This document shows, piece by piece, positions 16,048 through 25,509 of a stretch of 33,360 nt of DNA; position 1 is the first letter of the stretch, and each line of letters begins with the position of its first letter. The notes beneath the pieces were generated by a model. It had not been told where the DNA came from. It ran no database searches and worked only from the letters and a program-made list of their open reading frames with translations. The DNA is from an uncultured bacterium (GTDB lineage Bacteria > Bacteroidota > Bacteroidia > Bacteroidales > Bacteroidaceae), in NCBI GenBank assembly GCA_945829425.1, contig CALZUQ010000031.1, forward strand, positions 1-33,360, in the 5' to 3' direction. The translations under genes and the position numbers were made by a program.

Positions 16048-16299
16048 ATGGCAAATCACAAGTCAGCTGAGAAGAGAATCCGTCAGACCAAGACGAGAAC
16101 TCTCAGAAACAAGTACTACGCAAAGACTATGCGTAACGCAGTGCGCAAGCTCCGCGCAACAACAGACAAGAATGAGGCTGCAGAGCTTCTCCCAAAAGTT
16201 CAGAAGATGCTCGACAAACTCGCTAAGAAGAACATTATCCACAAGAACAAGGCAGCTAACATCAAGTCAAGCATTGCTCTTTACGTTAATTCTCTCTAA
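16048..16299 (+). CDS. rpsT: 30S ribosomal protein S20 (83 aa)
   Basis: S20 binds 16S rRNA early in assembly of the small subunit. The start at 16048 gives the typical opening [20 protein letters not shown]; a longer in-frame reading from 15997 adds 17 residues not found in the family. The protein is basic, with the usual helical segments and the ending [13 protein letters not shown]. It lies 72 bp after the tRNA-Glu terminator. No separate TAnnTTTG promoter was seen in that gap, so it may depend on read-through or on an atypical promoter. Confidence 0.97.
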   Translation: MANHKSAEKRIRQTKTRTLRNKYYAKTMRNAVRKLRATTDKNEAAELLPKVQKMLDKLAKKNIIHKNKAANIKSSIALYVNSL

Positions 16300-16340
16300 G
16301 CTTACAGCCGTGGCGTGCAGCCACAAACAAGATATATTCA

Positions 16341-16376
16341 ATGACCATAGCACTAAGTGTTATGGTCATTTTTTTT
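16341..16376 (+). terminator. Terminator of rpsT
   Basis: A 9-bp perfect stem atgaccata / tatggtcat, extended by g-t and cac/gtg pairs to a TAA loop, is followed by eight T residues (16369-16376). Confidence 0.9.
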
Positions 16377-16445
16377 ATTCATTTTTTTTGTGTCGCTTCA
16401 TGCGTGCAAGAATCCTTTTTATTCAACTTTCGTAAGCTCACAAGT

Positions 16446-16499
16446 GCCCCGCAAGGCAGAAACACTAAGCTCGGGGTCTCGCTTCGCTCTGCCCGGGGC
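16446..16499. repeat. GC-rich long hairpin
   Basis: The outer arms gccccg / cggggc (16446-16451 and 16494-16499) and inner arms ggcag / ctgcc (16455-16459 and 16489-16493) stack with a 3-nt bulge, and aagc/gctt pairs inside the loop. It stands out from AT-rich surroundings and is not part of a gene or of either terminator. Confidence 0.6.
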
Positions 16500-16608
16500 A
16501 AAGTGCTTTTATCCCTTCTTGCATGTATAAACGCAGAATCTGCTGAAGTCCATTTTAGGACACTACTAATCTTGCTTGCCTTGGTATTTTCTGTTCTTTT
16601 CACAGCAT

Positions 16609-16657
16609 AAAAAAGAAAACGGGAGAAAAGAGGTGAATGTCTCTTATCTCCCGTTTT
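16609..16657 (-). terminator. Terminator of the rimP-nusA-infB operon
   Basis: On the minus strand an 11-bp stem (aaaacgggaga / tctcccgtttt, 16657-16647 and 16626-16616) is followed by a T-run (complement of 16614-16609). It lies 90 bp after the infB stop codon. Confidence 0.88.
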
Positions 16658-16746
16658 GTACTCCTCCACAGCCAGTATGTTGCTGCTTGGAGAGGCGATT
16701 ATAAAGGTAATCCGATGTCGGCTGGCAGGAAATCCCTGTTCCTTTG

Positions 16747-19671
16747 TCAGAGTTTCTGCTCTACCTCGATCTCTGTGAATGTCTCTATTATATCCCCTGT
16801 CTGTATGTCGTTGCAGTTGACGAGCGATATACCACACTCCAGACCCGTCGCCACCTCTTTTGCGTCGTCTTTGTAACGCTTCAGGGCGTTGATGTTTCCT
16901 GTGAATATCACTATGCCGTCGCGTATAAGGCGTGCCTTGTCGTTGCGGTGTACCTTGCCGTCTGTGACGAGTGCTCCCGCCACTGTTCCGACTTTGGATA
17001 TCTTGAATACTTCGCGTACCTCCACTTGTCCTGTCGCAACCTCTTTCTTTATCTTGTCGAGCATGCCCTCCATAGCCGACTTTATGTCGTCTATGGCGTC
17101 GTAGATGACGCTGTATGTGTTTATCTCAACGCCTTCGTTCTCTGCCAGTTTCTTTGCCGCTGACGACGGACGTACGTTGAAGCCTACAATCATTCCGTTC
17201 TCAGCAGTAGAAGCGAGCATGACATCGTTCTCAGATATCTGTCCTACGGCACCCTGTATCACCTTCACCTCCACCTTCTCTGTAGAGAGTTTTATGAACG
17301 AGTCTGTAAGAGCCTCGACAGAACCCTGTGTATCGGCTTTTACTATGAGGTTCAGCATATGGAACTCTCCGAGAGCTATGCGGTGTGCTATCTCTTCGAG
17401 AGAGAGCGTCTTCGTTGTTCTCAGGCTCTGTTCTCTCTGTAGCTGCAGACGTTTGTTGGCTATCTCGCGTGCTTCCTGCTCCGTCTCCATGATATGGAAA
17501 GAGTCGCCTGCCGACGGTGCTCCGTTCAGTCCGAGTATTATCACTGGTTCTGACGGTCCTGCCTTCTCCACTCTCTGGTTACGCTCGTTGAACATTGCCT
17601 TTATGCGTCCGTAGTATGTTCCTGCTATTACTATGTCTCCTACGTTCAGCGTACCGTTTGATACGAGTACCGTAGAGACATATCCTCGTCCCTTGTCGAG
17701 CGATGCCTCTATTACCGATCCTGTAGCCTTACGGTTTGGGTTTGCCTTGAGTTCGAGCATCTCGGCTTCGAGGAGTACCTTCTCCATGAGGTCTTCCACT
17801 CCTATGCCTTTCTTTGCCGAAATCTCCTGGCACTGGTATTTTCCTCCCCATTCCTCTACGAGCAGGTTCATCTGTGCGAGGTCTTCACGTATCTTGTCCG
17901 GGTTTGCTCCCGGTTTGTCTATCTTGTTTATGGCAAATACCATAGGCACGTTGGCTGCCTGTGCATGTGCTATAGCCTCCTTCGTCGTAGGCATGACAGA
18001 GTCGTCGGCAGCAATGATTATTATGGCGATGTCCGTCACCTGCGTACCGCGGGCACGCATGGCTGTAAACGCCTCATGTCCTGGTGTGTCGAGGAATGTT
18101 ATGCGTCGTCCGTCGCCAAGTTTCACGTTATATGCGCCTATGTGCTGCGTTATGCCTCCCGCCTCTCCGGCAATGACGTTCGTGTTACGTACGTAGTCGA
18201 GGAGTGACGTCTTTCCGTGGTCTACGTGACCCATTACGGTGACTATCGGTGCGCGGTATTCGAGGTCCATCTCGTCGTCCTCTTCCTCCGTTATGGCGTT
18301 CTGCACTTCTGCCGAGACATATTCTGTTGTGAATCCGAACTCTTCCGCCACCATGTTTATTGTCTCAGCGTCGAGCCGCTGGTTTATGGACACCATGACA
18401 CCTATTGACATCAGCGTACCAATAAGTTTCGTTACCGGCACATCCATCATTGTTGCAAGCTCTGACACTGTAACGAACTCCGTAAGCTTCAGTACCTTGC
18501 TCTCTGCTGCTTCTGCTGCCATTGCTGCGTCGCGCTGTTCTGCTGCTGCGTCACGTTTGTCCTTACGGTATTTTGCACCCTTTTTGTTCTGTGTCTGTTT
18601 GTTTGTCAGTCGTGCGAGTGTCTCCTTCACCTGTCTTGCTACCGCCTCGTCGTCAATTTCCTGAGGCTGGTTAGAGCGTTGGTTCTTCTTCTTTTTCTTC
18701 TTGTTGTTGGAGTCGTTCTGCGCGTTCTGCTGCTGTTGCTGCTGCTTGTTTTTCTTCTCTTTCTTAGGCTGGTTTGCGATGTCGTTTATGTCCACACGCT
18801 CCTTGCCTATTCTCACGCGTTTTTTCTTCTGTGCGTCTCGTGCCTGCTGCGCTTTTTCTTCGCGCTCACGTTTTTTCTCTTCGCGGCTTTTCTTCTTTGG
18901 TCTTGTGCTTTGGTTGAGTGCTGAGAGGTCAATCTTTCCCAACACGTTCAGTGTCTGCTGTGGTTTTTTGTTCCTCTCTAACCGGAAGAATTCGTTGCTG
19001 CTTTCGTTTCCAGGCTCGTTTGTCTCGTTCTCCATGTTCTCGCCGTTATGTTTTTTCTCCTCTTTCTCTTCCTTTCCTCCGTTGTTCTCCTTTGCGCCCT
19101 TGTTCTTTTCCTCCGTTTTGTTGGCAGGAGCTTTCTCCTCAGGCTTTGTCACGTTATGTCTTTCGGCGTTGTTTCTCTCAGCCTTCTCGTCGGCAGCTGG
19201 CTTCTGTGTCTTTGCCTCTTCGTGTTTCTTTTCCTTTTTCTCTGTTTCAGAAGGCGTCTCTTCAGCCTTGGCGTTCTTTCCTTCCTCGTTTCTATCCTCG
19301 TTTTTCTCCATGGCCTTTCCGAGATTATCGAGGTCTATCTTTCCGAGTACGGTATATTTCTGCTTTGCTGTGTTTTGTTCCGTCTTCTCTTCTTTTCTGT
19401 TGTTCTCTTTCTTTTTCAGGTTTTCTGTTCTCTCTTCTTTCTTTGTTTTCTCCTCCTTGCCTTGTTTGGTCTTCTGGAGTAGTTTCTCTGCCTGAGTGCG
19501 CATGGCAGCATCAGTGACAAACTCTGCCTTCAGTCCTTCATACTGTTCGTCGGTGAGTTTGAGATTGGGATTATCGGTTCCCTCGATACCATATTTTCTT
19601 GTCAGGAATTCAGCGGCTGTCTGAAGTCCTATATTCAATTCTCTGATTGCTTTGTTTAGTCTTATACTCAT
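16747..19671 (-). CDS. infB: Translation initiation factor IF-2 (974 aa)
   Basis: IF-2 is the GTPase that brings fMet-tRNA to the 30S subunit and drives 50S joining. Residues 1-50 form an N-terminal IF2_N-like helix bundle ([19 protein letters not shown]). About 350 residues of Lys/Glu/Asn/Gln-rich linker follow, holding two copies of VLGKIDL. A second IF2_N domain ([20 protein letters not shown]) precedes the G domain: G1 GHVDHGKT (481-488), G3 DTPGHEAF, G4 NKID. The beta-barrels and C-terminal fMet-tRNA binding region are complete to the end. Third gene of rimP-nusA-infB, 253 bp after nusA, with a hairpin in the gap. Confidence 0.98.
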   Translation of the reverse strand: MSIRLNKAIRELNIGLQTAAEFLTRKYGIEGTDNPNLKLTDEQYEGLKAEFVTDAAMRTQAEKLLQKTKQGKEEKTKKEERTENLKKKENNRKEEKTEQNTAKQKYTVLGKIDLDNLGKAMEKNEDRNEEGKNAKAEETPSETEKKEKKHEEAKTQKPAADEKAERNNAERHNVTKPEEKAPANKTEEKNKGAKENNGGKEEKEEKKHNGENMENETNEPGNESSNEFFRLERNKKPQQTLNVLGKIDLSALNQSTRPKKKSREEKKREREEKAQQARDAQKKKRVRIGKERVDINDIANQPKKEKKNKQQQQQQNAQNDSNNKKKKKKNQRSNQPQEIDDEAVARQVKETLARLTNKQTQNKKGAKYRKDKRDAAAEQRDAAMAAEAAESKVLKLTEFVTVSELATMMDVPVTKLIGTLMSIGVMVSINQRLDAETINMVAEEFGFTTEYVSAEVQNAITEEEDDEMDLEYRAPIVTVMGHVDHGKTSLLDYVRNTNVIAGEAGGITQHIGAYNVKLGDGRRITFLDTPGHEAFTAMRARGTQVTDIAIIIIAADDSVMPTTKEAIAHAQAANVPMVFAINKIDKPGANPDKIREDLAQMNLLVEEWGGKYQCQEISAKKGIGVEDLMEKVLLEAEMLELKANPNRKATGSVIEASLDKGRGYVSTVLVSNGTLNVGDIVIAGTYYGRIKAMFNERNQRVEKAGPSEPVIILGLNGAPSAGDSFHIMETEQEAREIANKRLQLQREQSLRTTKTLSLEEIAHRIALGEFHMLNLIVKADTQGSVEALTDSFIKLSTEKVEVKVIQGAVGQISENDVMLASTAENGMIVGFNVRPSSAAKKLAENEGVEINTYSVIYDAIDDIKSAMEGMLDKIKKEVATGQVEVREVFKISKVGTVAGALVTDGKVHRNDKARLIRDGIVIFTGNINALKRYKDDAKEVATGLECGISLVNCNDIQTGDIIETFTEIEVEQKL

Positions 19672-19796
19672 CTACTTGTGTTCTTTTTCTTATGTCTTTT
19701 GTTTCTTCTGCCTTTTTCGTGGCAGTATGCTTCGTTATTCTTCCGGCACCTCCGAACAATGGTGCTAAGAGTTTTTTTCTGGGCGAGAGGGTAGTT

Positions 19797-19825
19797 AAGG
19801 GACAGGCTTTCACTCCCTGTCCCTT
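19797..19825 (-). promoter_or_regulatory. Hairpin in the nusA-infB gap
   Basis: Perfect 10-bp arms aagggacagg / cctgtccctt with a 9-nt loop lie about 100 bp after the nusA stop and 125 bp before the infB start. No T-run follows on the minus strand, so a pause, processing or stability element is more likely than a terminator. A second small hairpin (gcacc/ggtgc, 19746-19765) lies between it and infB. Confidence 0.5.
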
Positions 19826-19924
19826 GTGTGTTATTCTGTGTTTCCACTTTTTGTCAGGGAAAGGCTAAAGGTGTGTTCTATTCGTTCGCCACCTAAATGT
19901 TATGAGACATTCGTCCCCATTCCG

Positions 19925-21187
19925 TTATGCCTTGTCAAATTCGCTTCTCAGCACGCTGAGTACGTGGTCGACGGTTTCTTCCTCAAGGTCAGCCTTTTCG
20001 ATGAGCATGTCACGTGGTGCGTTGAGCACTGCCTTTGCAGTGTCCAGTCCTATAGACTTTATAGCGTCTATAACCCATCCGTCTATCTCGTCGTCAAATT
20101 CCTCAAGGTATATGTCCTCATCTTCTCCGTCGTTAGAGTCACGGTAAACGTCTATGGTATATTCTGTCAGCAGTGATGCCAGCTTGATGTTCAGTCCGTT
20201 GCGTCCTATGGCGAGGCTCACCTCTTCCGGCTGCAGGAAGACGTCAGCTTTCTTGTTCTCCTCGTCGAGGGTTATGCTGCTGACATGTGCCGGTGCGAGA
20301 GCTCTCTGTATGAATATCTTTGTGTTTGCCGAATAGTTTATCACGTCGATATTCTCGTTCTTGAGTTCTTTCACTATTCCGTGGACACGTGCTCCCTTTA
20401 CACCTACGCAAGCTCCTACGGCGTCTATTCTCTCGTCGTAGCTTTCTACCGCCACTTTTGCTCTTTCTCCCGGTATTCGTGCTATTCTGCGTATTGTTAT
20501 CAGTCCCTCATGAATCTCCGGCACCTCTTTTTCGAGAAGTTTCTGAAGGAATAGCGGGCTTGTCCTTGAGAGAATGATTTTCGGGTTGTTGTTCTCGTTG
20601 TCTACGCGAGCTATCACTGCTCGTACAGTCTCTCCCTTGCGGTACTGGTCGTTAGGTATCTGCTCTGACTTTGGCAGTATCAGCTCGTTGTTCTGGTCGT
20701 CGATGATGAGAATCTCACGTTTCCACGCCTGATACACCTCTCCTGTTATGAGTTCTCCGACACGGTCTTTATACTGGTTGTAGAGTGCGTCGTGTTCCAG
20801 TTCGAGTATCTTTGACGCCAGTGTCTGACGCAGGTTCAGTATGGCACGTCGTCCGAAGCTTGCGAAGTCCACGGGTTCCGAGACGTCCTCGCCGACCTCA
20901 TAGTCTGCTGCAATCTTCTGTGCCTCCTGTAGTTCTATCTCCTTGTTCTCGTCTTTCACCTCACCGTTTTCCACTACAACTCTGTTACGGTAGATTTCCA
21001 GGTCTCCCTTGTCCGGATTCACTATGACATCGAAGTTCTCGTCGCTGCCGAAAATCTTTGCTATGACGTTTCGGAAGCTTTCCTCGAGGACGCTGACGAG
21101 CGTTGTGCGGTCAATATTCTTCGTGTTCTTGAATTCCTTCAAGGTTTCTATCATTGACGGCTGTTCAATAATTGATTTTGTTGCCAT
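19925..21187 (-). CDS. nusA: Transcription termination/antitermination factor NusA (420 aa)
   Basis: NusA binds RNA polymerase and nascent RNA and modulates pausing, termination and antitermination. The N-terminal domain (MIETLKEFKNTKNIDRTTLV) is followed by an S1 domain near 130-205 (GELITGEVYQAW), KH1 (IPGERAKVAVESYD, GACVGVKGARV) and KH2 (EEVSLAIGRNGLNIKLAS). The C-terminus has an acidic patch (DGEDEDIYLEEFDDEIDGW) and a short helical tail rather than the two acidic repeats of enterobacteria, as expected for Bacteroidota. It begins 2 bp after the rimP stop, so the two are transcribed together. Confidence 0.98.
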   Translation of the reverse strand: MATKSIIEQPSMIETLKEFKNTKNIDRTTLVSVLEESFRNVIAKIFGSDENFDVIVNPDKGDLEIYRNRVVVENGEVKDENKEIELQEAQKIAADYEVGEDVSEPVDFASFGRRAILNLRQTLASKILELEHDALYNQYKDRVGELITGEVYQAWKREILIIDDQNNELILPKSEQIPNDQYRKGETVRAVIARVDNENNNPKIILSRTSPLFLQKLLEKEVPEIHEGLITIRRIARIPGERAKVAVESYDERIDAVGACVGVKGARVHGIVKELKNENIDVINYSANTKIFIQRALAPAHVSSITLDEENKKADVFLQPEEVSLAIGRNGLNIKLASLLTEYTIDVYRDSNDGEDEDIYLEEFDDEIDGWVIDAIKSIGLDTAKAVLNAPRDMLIEKADLEEETVDHVLSVLRSEFDKA

Positions 21188-21189
21188 TA

Positions 21190-21657
21190 TTATTTGAAGT
21201 TTATTATATATTTCGTATGTTTCACATCGTTCATGTCAAAGGTCTTGTCTGTCTCCACCATCTGCGGTCTTTTCTGCCCTTCAAGTTTTTTCTTTTCCTT
21301 TACGGTTACAACAAACTGTGGTGCATCGACGCTTTTCAGTATCCCAGACACTTTTTTCCCGTCTTTCTGCAATACCTCCACCTCTTCGCCTATGCAGTTG
21401 ACATACTGCTGCACCACCTTGAAAGGCTGTCCTATGCCTGCTGAGCCGACCTCCAGTTCATAGTCCTCCTCATCACGGTTGAGATGTTCTTCAATGAAAC
21501 GACTGAGTTCTGCACAATCTTCAATCCATACGCCGTCTTTATGGTCTATCTCCACAACGATGCGGTCGTCTGGTGTTACGTCTACGTCAACGAGGAAGTA
21601 CTCCTTGTCTTGCAACCATTCGTTGACAAATGTTTTTACTGTTTCTTTACTTATCAT
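21190..21657 (-). CDS. rimP: Ribosome maturation factor RimP (155 aa)
   Basis: RimP acts in late maturation of the 30S subunit. I start at Met 21657 (MISKETVKTFVNEWLQDKEY), which matches the usual start of the family. The same frame runs back to an ATG at 21717, but the extra 20 residues (MECDINGMEPLMECD...) come from a DNA repeat and are unlike RimP. Visible features are DDRIVVEIDHKDGVWIEDCA, LEVGSAGIGQPFKV and the C-terminal SH3-like part (VDAPQFVVTVKEKK). First gene of the rimP-nusA-infB operon. Confidence 0.93.
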   Translation of the reverse strand: MISKETVKTFVNEWLQDKEYFLVDVDVTPDDRIVVEIDHKDGVWIEDCAELSRFIEEHLNRDEEDYELEVGSAGIGQPFKVVQQYVNCIGEEVEVLQKDGKKVSGILKSVDAPQFVVTVKEKKKLEGQKRPQMVETDKTFDMNDVKHTKYIINFK

Positions 21658-21671
21658 ATATCTGATGATGC

Positions 21672-21720
21672 TGTCACATTCCATTAACGGCTCCATACCA
21701 TTAATGTCACATTCCATTAA
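21672..21720. repeat. 16-bp direct repeat in the rimP leader
   Basis: The 16-mer tgtcacattccattaa occurs at 21672-21687 and 21705-21720 (period 33), with a partial ccattaa between them at 21698. It lies between the leader hairpin and the chosen rimP start and produces the duplicated MECD in the longer, rejected N-terminus. Confidence 0.9.
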
Positions 21721-21725
21721 TATAA

Positions 21726-21757
21726 GAATGAGAGACCTCTCATGAGGCCTCTCATTC
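21726..21757 (-). promoter_or_regulatory. Long hairpin at the 5' end of the rimP operon leader
   Basis: Arms gaatgagag / ctctcattc (21726-21734 and 21749-21757) continue, after one A-C mismatch, into cctc/gagg with a TCAT loop. It begins a few bases after the expected start point of the rimP mRNA and is not followed by a T-run, which suggests an mRNA-protecting or regulatory hairpin. Confidence 0.55.
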
Positions 21758-21770
21758 CACTGAACGACTG

Positions 21771-21778
21771 CAAAGTTA
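21771..21778 (-). promoter_or_regulatory. -7 element of the rimP-nusA-infB promoter
   Basis: TAACTTTG on the minus strand fits TAnnTTTG and would give a leader of about 107 nt before the rimP start. No TTG at standard spacing was found. Confidence 0.5.
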
Positions 21779-21883
21779 CTGCTTTTTTATTTAAATATTG
21801 TACGTGATTATAAATAGTGTTAATTCTTTAAATATAATTAACTCTACAGCTCCTTTTTTTCTTCTTGTTTCAGAAAAAAGCAT

Positions 21884-21891
21884 TACATTTG
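21884..21891 (+). promoter_or_regulatory. -7 element of the helicase gene promoter
   Basis: TACATTTG fits TAnnTTTG. A TTG lies at 21865-21867, 16 bp upstream, somewhat closer than normal. The start point would be about 35 bp before the ATG at 21932. Confidence 0.5.
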
Positions 21892-21931
21892 TATTACTTA
21901 TCGTTTCATCATCTTAACCTCCTGTCGCGCT

Positions 21932-24900
21932 ATGTCGAATAAAGAAGAACTGTTCAAGAGAATACTGTGGGCAGCAGACCATACGGAAATGTCTGTGGCA
22001 CGCCGCCTTTCACACATGCACACCACTTTGGTGCTTATATGCCATGAGGGACTTCGTGACAGCAGACACAGTTTCGGCAGTCTCTTCGCCCAGGTGGACT
22101 TTCTGTGCCGACATCTTCACCTCACCGTGTCAGACACCATAGAGGTTCAGCGCATGAGGCGAGACACTAACGGCATACGTCCTGACGGAGGGCCTTCAGA
22201 GGAGGATGTTCTCTACGGCTGTCGCGCACTCGCCGTGCTGCTCTCTGCTGTAGCGTGCTGCGACATACCTTCCGCGCTTGTCGGCAAGATACCCGCTACG
22301 GGGCGCATGCGCCCTGACTCCCGCCATATCGACTGGCGTCATCTGCGATGTGTCGCCGTGCGTGACGGTGAGGAAGAGAGAGGTGCCAACGCTGATGATG
22401 CAGACGTATTCCGCCTGCGTGTCAGAATGGAGGATGGCGACACCTCGCGCCATGTGTGCATATCCTCAGAAGAACGTCTCCTTCTGCATATCATACGCGA
22501 CGGCATGCAGCTCTCGCTTGTCGACGTCCATGAAGAGGCTGACGGCACCCTCGCTCCGCGTTTCATTGTCGTAGAGCCCGACTACCTCCTTGACATCTCC
22601 TCCGTGGCGCATTGTTTCACCGACTACGGACATCATCCGCTGTCCTTTTTTGTCAATATGCTTGCGCCCGTAGAGAGCAGCCAGGCTATTCTACTCGGAA
22701 ACTACGCCGGAAAAGTTCTTGACGCAGCCTTACGCACACCGACGCCGGGAGCGGACCTCTGGCGTGACACCCTCCGTGAGCATTTTGCTGAGGAGGCTCT
22801 CGGATATGCTACGTGTGACGACTTCAATCCACAGGAGTACAAGACGTTATGCCAGCGGCAGGCAAGGAATATCATCGACATCGTCAGTGAACTGCGAAAG
22901 ACAGGAAGCCACCACGAGGACGGGGAAACCGCAGCAAGGCCCAGCGGCAGCGGAGAGCATGGCAGCGCCTTCCTTCTTGAGCCGTCCTTTGTATGTCCTG
23001 CCCTTGGTTTTCAAGGACGTGTAGACCTTATGACCGATGATATGCTGCTTCTCGTAGAGCAGAAGTCTGGCAAGAACTTCAACCTTGAGAGACATGTCAA
23101 AGGACCGCACGGAGCCTACCAGCGTGAAGACCATTATGTGCAGCTGCTGCTCTATTTCGCCGTGCTGCACCATAACTTCTCTGTTGCCATACCCCGCCTC
23201 GACCTCCGTCTGATGTACTCCCGTTATCCCCTTCCCGACGGTCTCCTTGCCGTCGGCTATTACCATACGCTTCTGCGTGAGGCGGTGATGTTGCGTAACC
23301 GTATTGTGGCAAGTGCCATGTATTTCGCACGTGAAGGCTTCACGCCCGAGATCTTGCGGCACATCACCCCCGCCGTACTCAACGAGAGAGGCCTCGACAA
23401 TATGTTCTACAAGAAATATATCCTTCCGCGTCATCAGCATGTCATTGCCCCTCTTCATGCCATGTCACCTCTTGAGACAGCTTATTTCTGCCGTATGGTG
23501 ACGTTCCTCTACCGTGAGCAGGCGGTAGGCTGCCTCGGCGTTCAGGAAGGCACTACCCACGGCATGTCAGACATCTGGAACATGCCGTACAGTGAGAAGA
23601 CCCTTCAGGGCGACATAATGGTGTGTCCCGCCATGGAAGTCGGCGAGGGGTATGTCCACGACGTGACGCTTCGAAGGGCTGACAGCCGTGAGGTGAATTT
23701 CCGCAACGGCGACGGTGTCATGCTCTACCGCTTCCGTCCTGACGCTGTCCCTGACGCTACGAAGGCTGTATTATATAAAGGTGTCATAGTGAGTGTCACC
23801 CCTCATGCCGTGGAGGTGCATCTTACCGACCCCCAGCCGTTGTCGCGACAGAAGGGAGAGGAAGAAGGGACGTGGTTGTGGGCGGTGGAGCATAACTACT
23901 CGTCATCGGGGACAGCAAGCGGGCTGAGGGCGTTATATCTCCTCATGAGTTGTGAGAAAGAACGCCGTGACCTTCTTCTCGGACAGCGGAAGCCCCGCCA
24001 CGACACTTCCGTGACGTTGTCGAGGACATACCATGCGGCATACGACGACGTCGTGCTCCATGCCATGCAGGCACAGGACTATTACCTCCTTGTCGGTCCG
24101 CCGGGGACGGGCAAGACCTCCATGGCTATGCGGTTCATCGTCCAGGAGGAGATGGAACGCATAAAAGGCTCTGCTGAGAGCTGCGGCATACTTCTCACGT
24201 CATACACCAACAGGGCTGTCGACGAGATATGTGCCATGCTCTCCTCTGCGGAGATACCTTTTCTGCGTATCGGGAGTCCCTACACCTGTGACAAGGCATA
24301 CCACGACCGTCTTGCCTCAACGCTCTTCGCCAACGATGCCACTCTGGAGCGTATACGGCAGCGTGTCGCCACAACGCCCGTCGTCGTTGCCACGACATCA
24401 ACGCTTATGTCACGTCAGCAGATCCTCGCTATGAAAACCTTCTCGCTGACAGTCGTCGACGAGGCATCGCAGATCCTTGAGCCAGACATCATAGGACTCC
24501 TCGCCCGCTTGGGTAAGTTCGTGCTCATCGGCGACAACAAACAGTTGCCTGCCGTAGTTCAGCAGCCTCCCTGCGACTCTGTCGTTGAAGACCCCCTGCT
24601 GCTTGACATCGCACTCTTCGACTGTCGTAACTCATTGTTTGAACGTCTGCTATGTTATGTTGCGGAACAGGACGAACGGGGCGAGACACCATGTCTCGGC
24701 ACACTCCATTACCAAGGGCGCATGCACCCCGGCGTGGCCTCATGGCCTGACGGCATGTTCTATAAAGATGAAGACCTGCGCCCTGTCCCTCTGCCACACC
24801 AGGAGGCGGAGAGACCTTACGACACTCCGGCGTGTGGCGTTGACAGCCTTGCCGCCCTCCTTCTTCGGGAGCGTATGCTCTTCTTTGACATCCAGCCCGA

Positions 24901-25387
24901 CGACACCCTTGCCGACTCCAAGTCAAACCTTGCTGAGGCGGTGTGCTGCGGAGAGATTGTCCGGTGCATTGCCGCCCTTATGGGCGACGGCTTCGATGCT
25001 CGTAAGAGCGTAGGCATCATAGTGCCTTACCGCAACCAGATCTCCCTGATACGTAATGAGATAGTACGCTGTGGCGGAGAGAGTTATGCCGACAGCGTGA
25101 CAATAGATACCGTGGAACGTTTCCAAGGGTCGCAACGTGACGTGATAATATTCTCTTGCACCGTGAGCCAGCGTTACCAGCTGGAGTTCCTGACCTCAAA
25201 CACTTTCCTGGCGCGTCAGAGAACTTCGGGAGAGGAATATCCCGTTGACCGTAAGCTCAATGTCGCCATGACGAGGGCGAGGAAGCAGATGATTGTTGTT
25301 GGCAACGCTCCCCTGCTTTCTACTGTCCCTATCTACCGTTCGCTTATAGAACATTGTCATGTGGTAAGCAGGTGTGCAAAGAACTAA
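21932..25387 (+). CDS. Dna2-like fusion: PD-(D/E)XK nuclease plus Upf1/Dna2-type SF1 helicase (1151 aa)
   Basis: Residues about 1-330 are a region I cannot assign. A RecB/Cas4-like nuclease core follows, with D365 (FQGRVDLMTDD) and E376-x-K378 (LLLVEQKSGKNF), then a helical part (QREDHYVQLLLYFAVLHHNF). From about 700 there is an SF1 helicase: Walker A GPPGTGKT (722-729), motif Ia TSYTNRAVDEI, DEAS box (843-846), GDNKQLPAV, LHYQGRMHPG, IVPYRNQISLIRNEI, TVERFQGSQRDVIIFS and NVAMTRARKQMIVVG. Order and motifs match eukaryotic Dna2 and related bacterial proteins, which process DNA ends and flaps. I do not see the four-cysteine iron-sulfur pattern of Cas4/Dna2. Single gene; a role in DNA repair or defence is inferred. 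Confidence 0.88.
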   Translation: MSNKEELFKRILWAADHTEMSVARRLSHMHTTLVLICHEGLRDSRHSFGSLFAQVDFLCRHLHLTVSDTIEVQRMRRDTNGIRPDGGPSEEDVLYGCRALAVLLSAVACCDIPSALVGKIPATGRMRPDSRHIDWRHLRCVAVRDGEEERGANADDADVFRLRVRMEDGDTSRHVCISSEERLLLHIIRDGMQLSLVDVHEEADGTLAPRFIVVEPDYLLDISSVAHCFTDYGHHPLSFFVNMLAPVESSQAILLGNYAGKVLDAALRTPTPGADLWRDTLREHFAEEALGYATCDDFNPQEYKTLCQRQARNIIDIVSELRKTGSHHEDGETAARPSGSGEHGSAFLLEPSFVCPALGFQGRVDLMTDDMLLLVEQKSGKNFNLERHVKGPHGAYQREDHYVQLLLYFAVLHHNFSVAIPRLDLRLMYSRYPLPDGLLAVGYYHTLLREAVMLRNRIVASAMYFAREGFTPEILRHITPAVLNERGLDNMFYKKYILPRHQHVIAPLHAMSPLETAYFCRMVTFLYREQAVGCLGVQEGTTHGMSDIWNMPYSEKTLQGDIMVCPAMEVGEGYVHDVTLRRADSREVNFRNGDGVMLYRFRPDAVPDATKAVLYKGVIVSVTPHAVEVHLTDPQPLSRQKGEEEGTWLWAVEHNYSSSGTASGLRALYLLMSCEKERRDLLLGQRKPRHDTSVTLSRTYHAAYDDVVLHAMQAQDYYLLVGPPGTGKTSMAMRFIVQEEMERIKGSAESCGILLTSYTNRAVDEICAMLSSAEIPFLRIGSPYTCDKAYHDRLASTLFANDATLERIRQRVATTPVVVATTSTLMSRQQILAMKTFSLTVVDEASQILEPDIIGLLARLGKFVLIGDNKQLPAVVQQPPCDSVVEDPLLLDIALFDCRNSLFERLLCYVAEQDERGETPCLGTLHYQGRMHPGVASWPDGMFYKDEDLRPVPLPHQEAERPYDTPACGVDSLAALLLRERMLFFDIQPDDTLADSKSNLAEAVCCGEIVRCIAALMGDGFDARKSVGIIVPYRNQISLIRNEIVRCGGESYADSVTIDTVERFQGSQRDVIIFSCTVSQRYQLEFLTSNTFLARQRTSGEEYPVDRKLNVAMTRARKQMIVVGNAPLLSTVPIYRSLIEHCHVVSRCAKN

Positions 25388-25509
25388 GTTATAGTAAGGA
25401 TGTGGTAAGCGTCTCCACGAAGACGTATTGCATAATAATGTTGGGCGAATGTAGGGAGAAGCGGTGTCCTATATTCGTAAATATCTGATGACATTCTTGG
25501 TGACATGGC

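Larger units (their letters stand above)
16377..16746. other. Convergent gap between rpsT and infB
   Basis: No supported gene. It holds a GC-rich bulged hairpin (16446-16499) and the infB terminator (16609-16657). A 152-codon minus-strand frame crosses it but has no family-like sequence and overlaps the end of infB. Confidence 0.65.

Noticed and set aside
16379..16837. 152-codon minus-strand frame after infB
   Set aside because: It overlaps the end of infB and its terminator and reads as mixed low-quality sequence.
18701..19495. 264-codon plus-strand frame, and overlapping frames at 18918-19517 and 19048-19482
   Set aside because: They are the complement of the Lys/Glu-rich linker of infB, which reads as Phe/Leu/Ser-rich nonsense.
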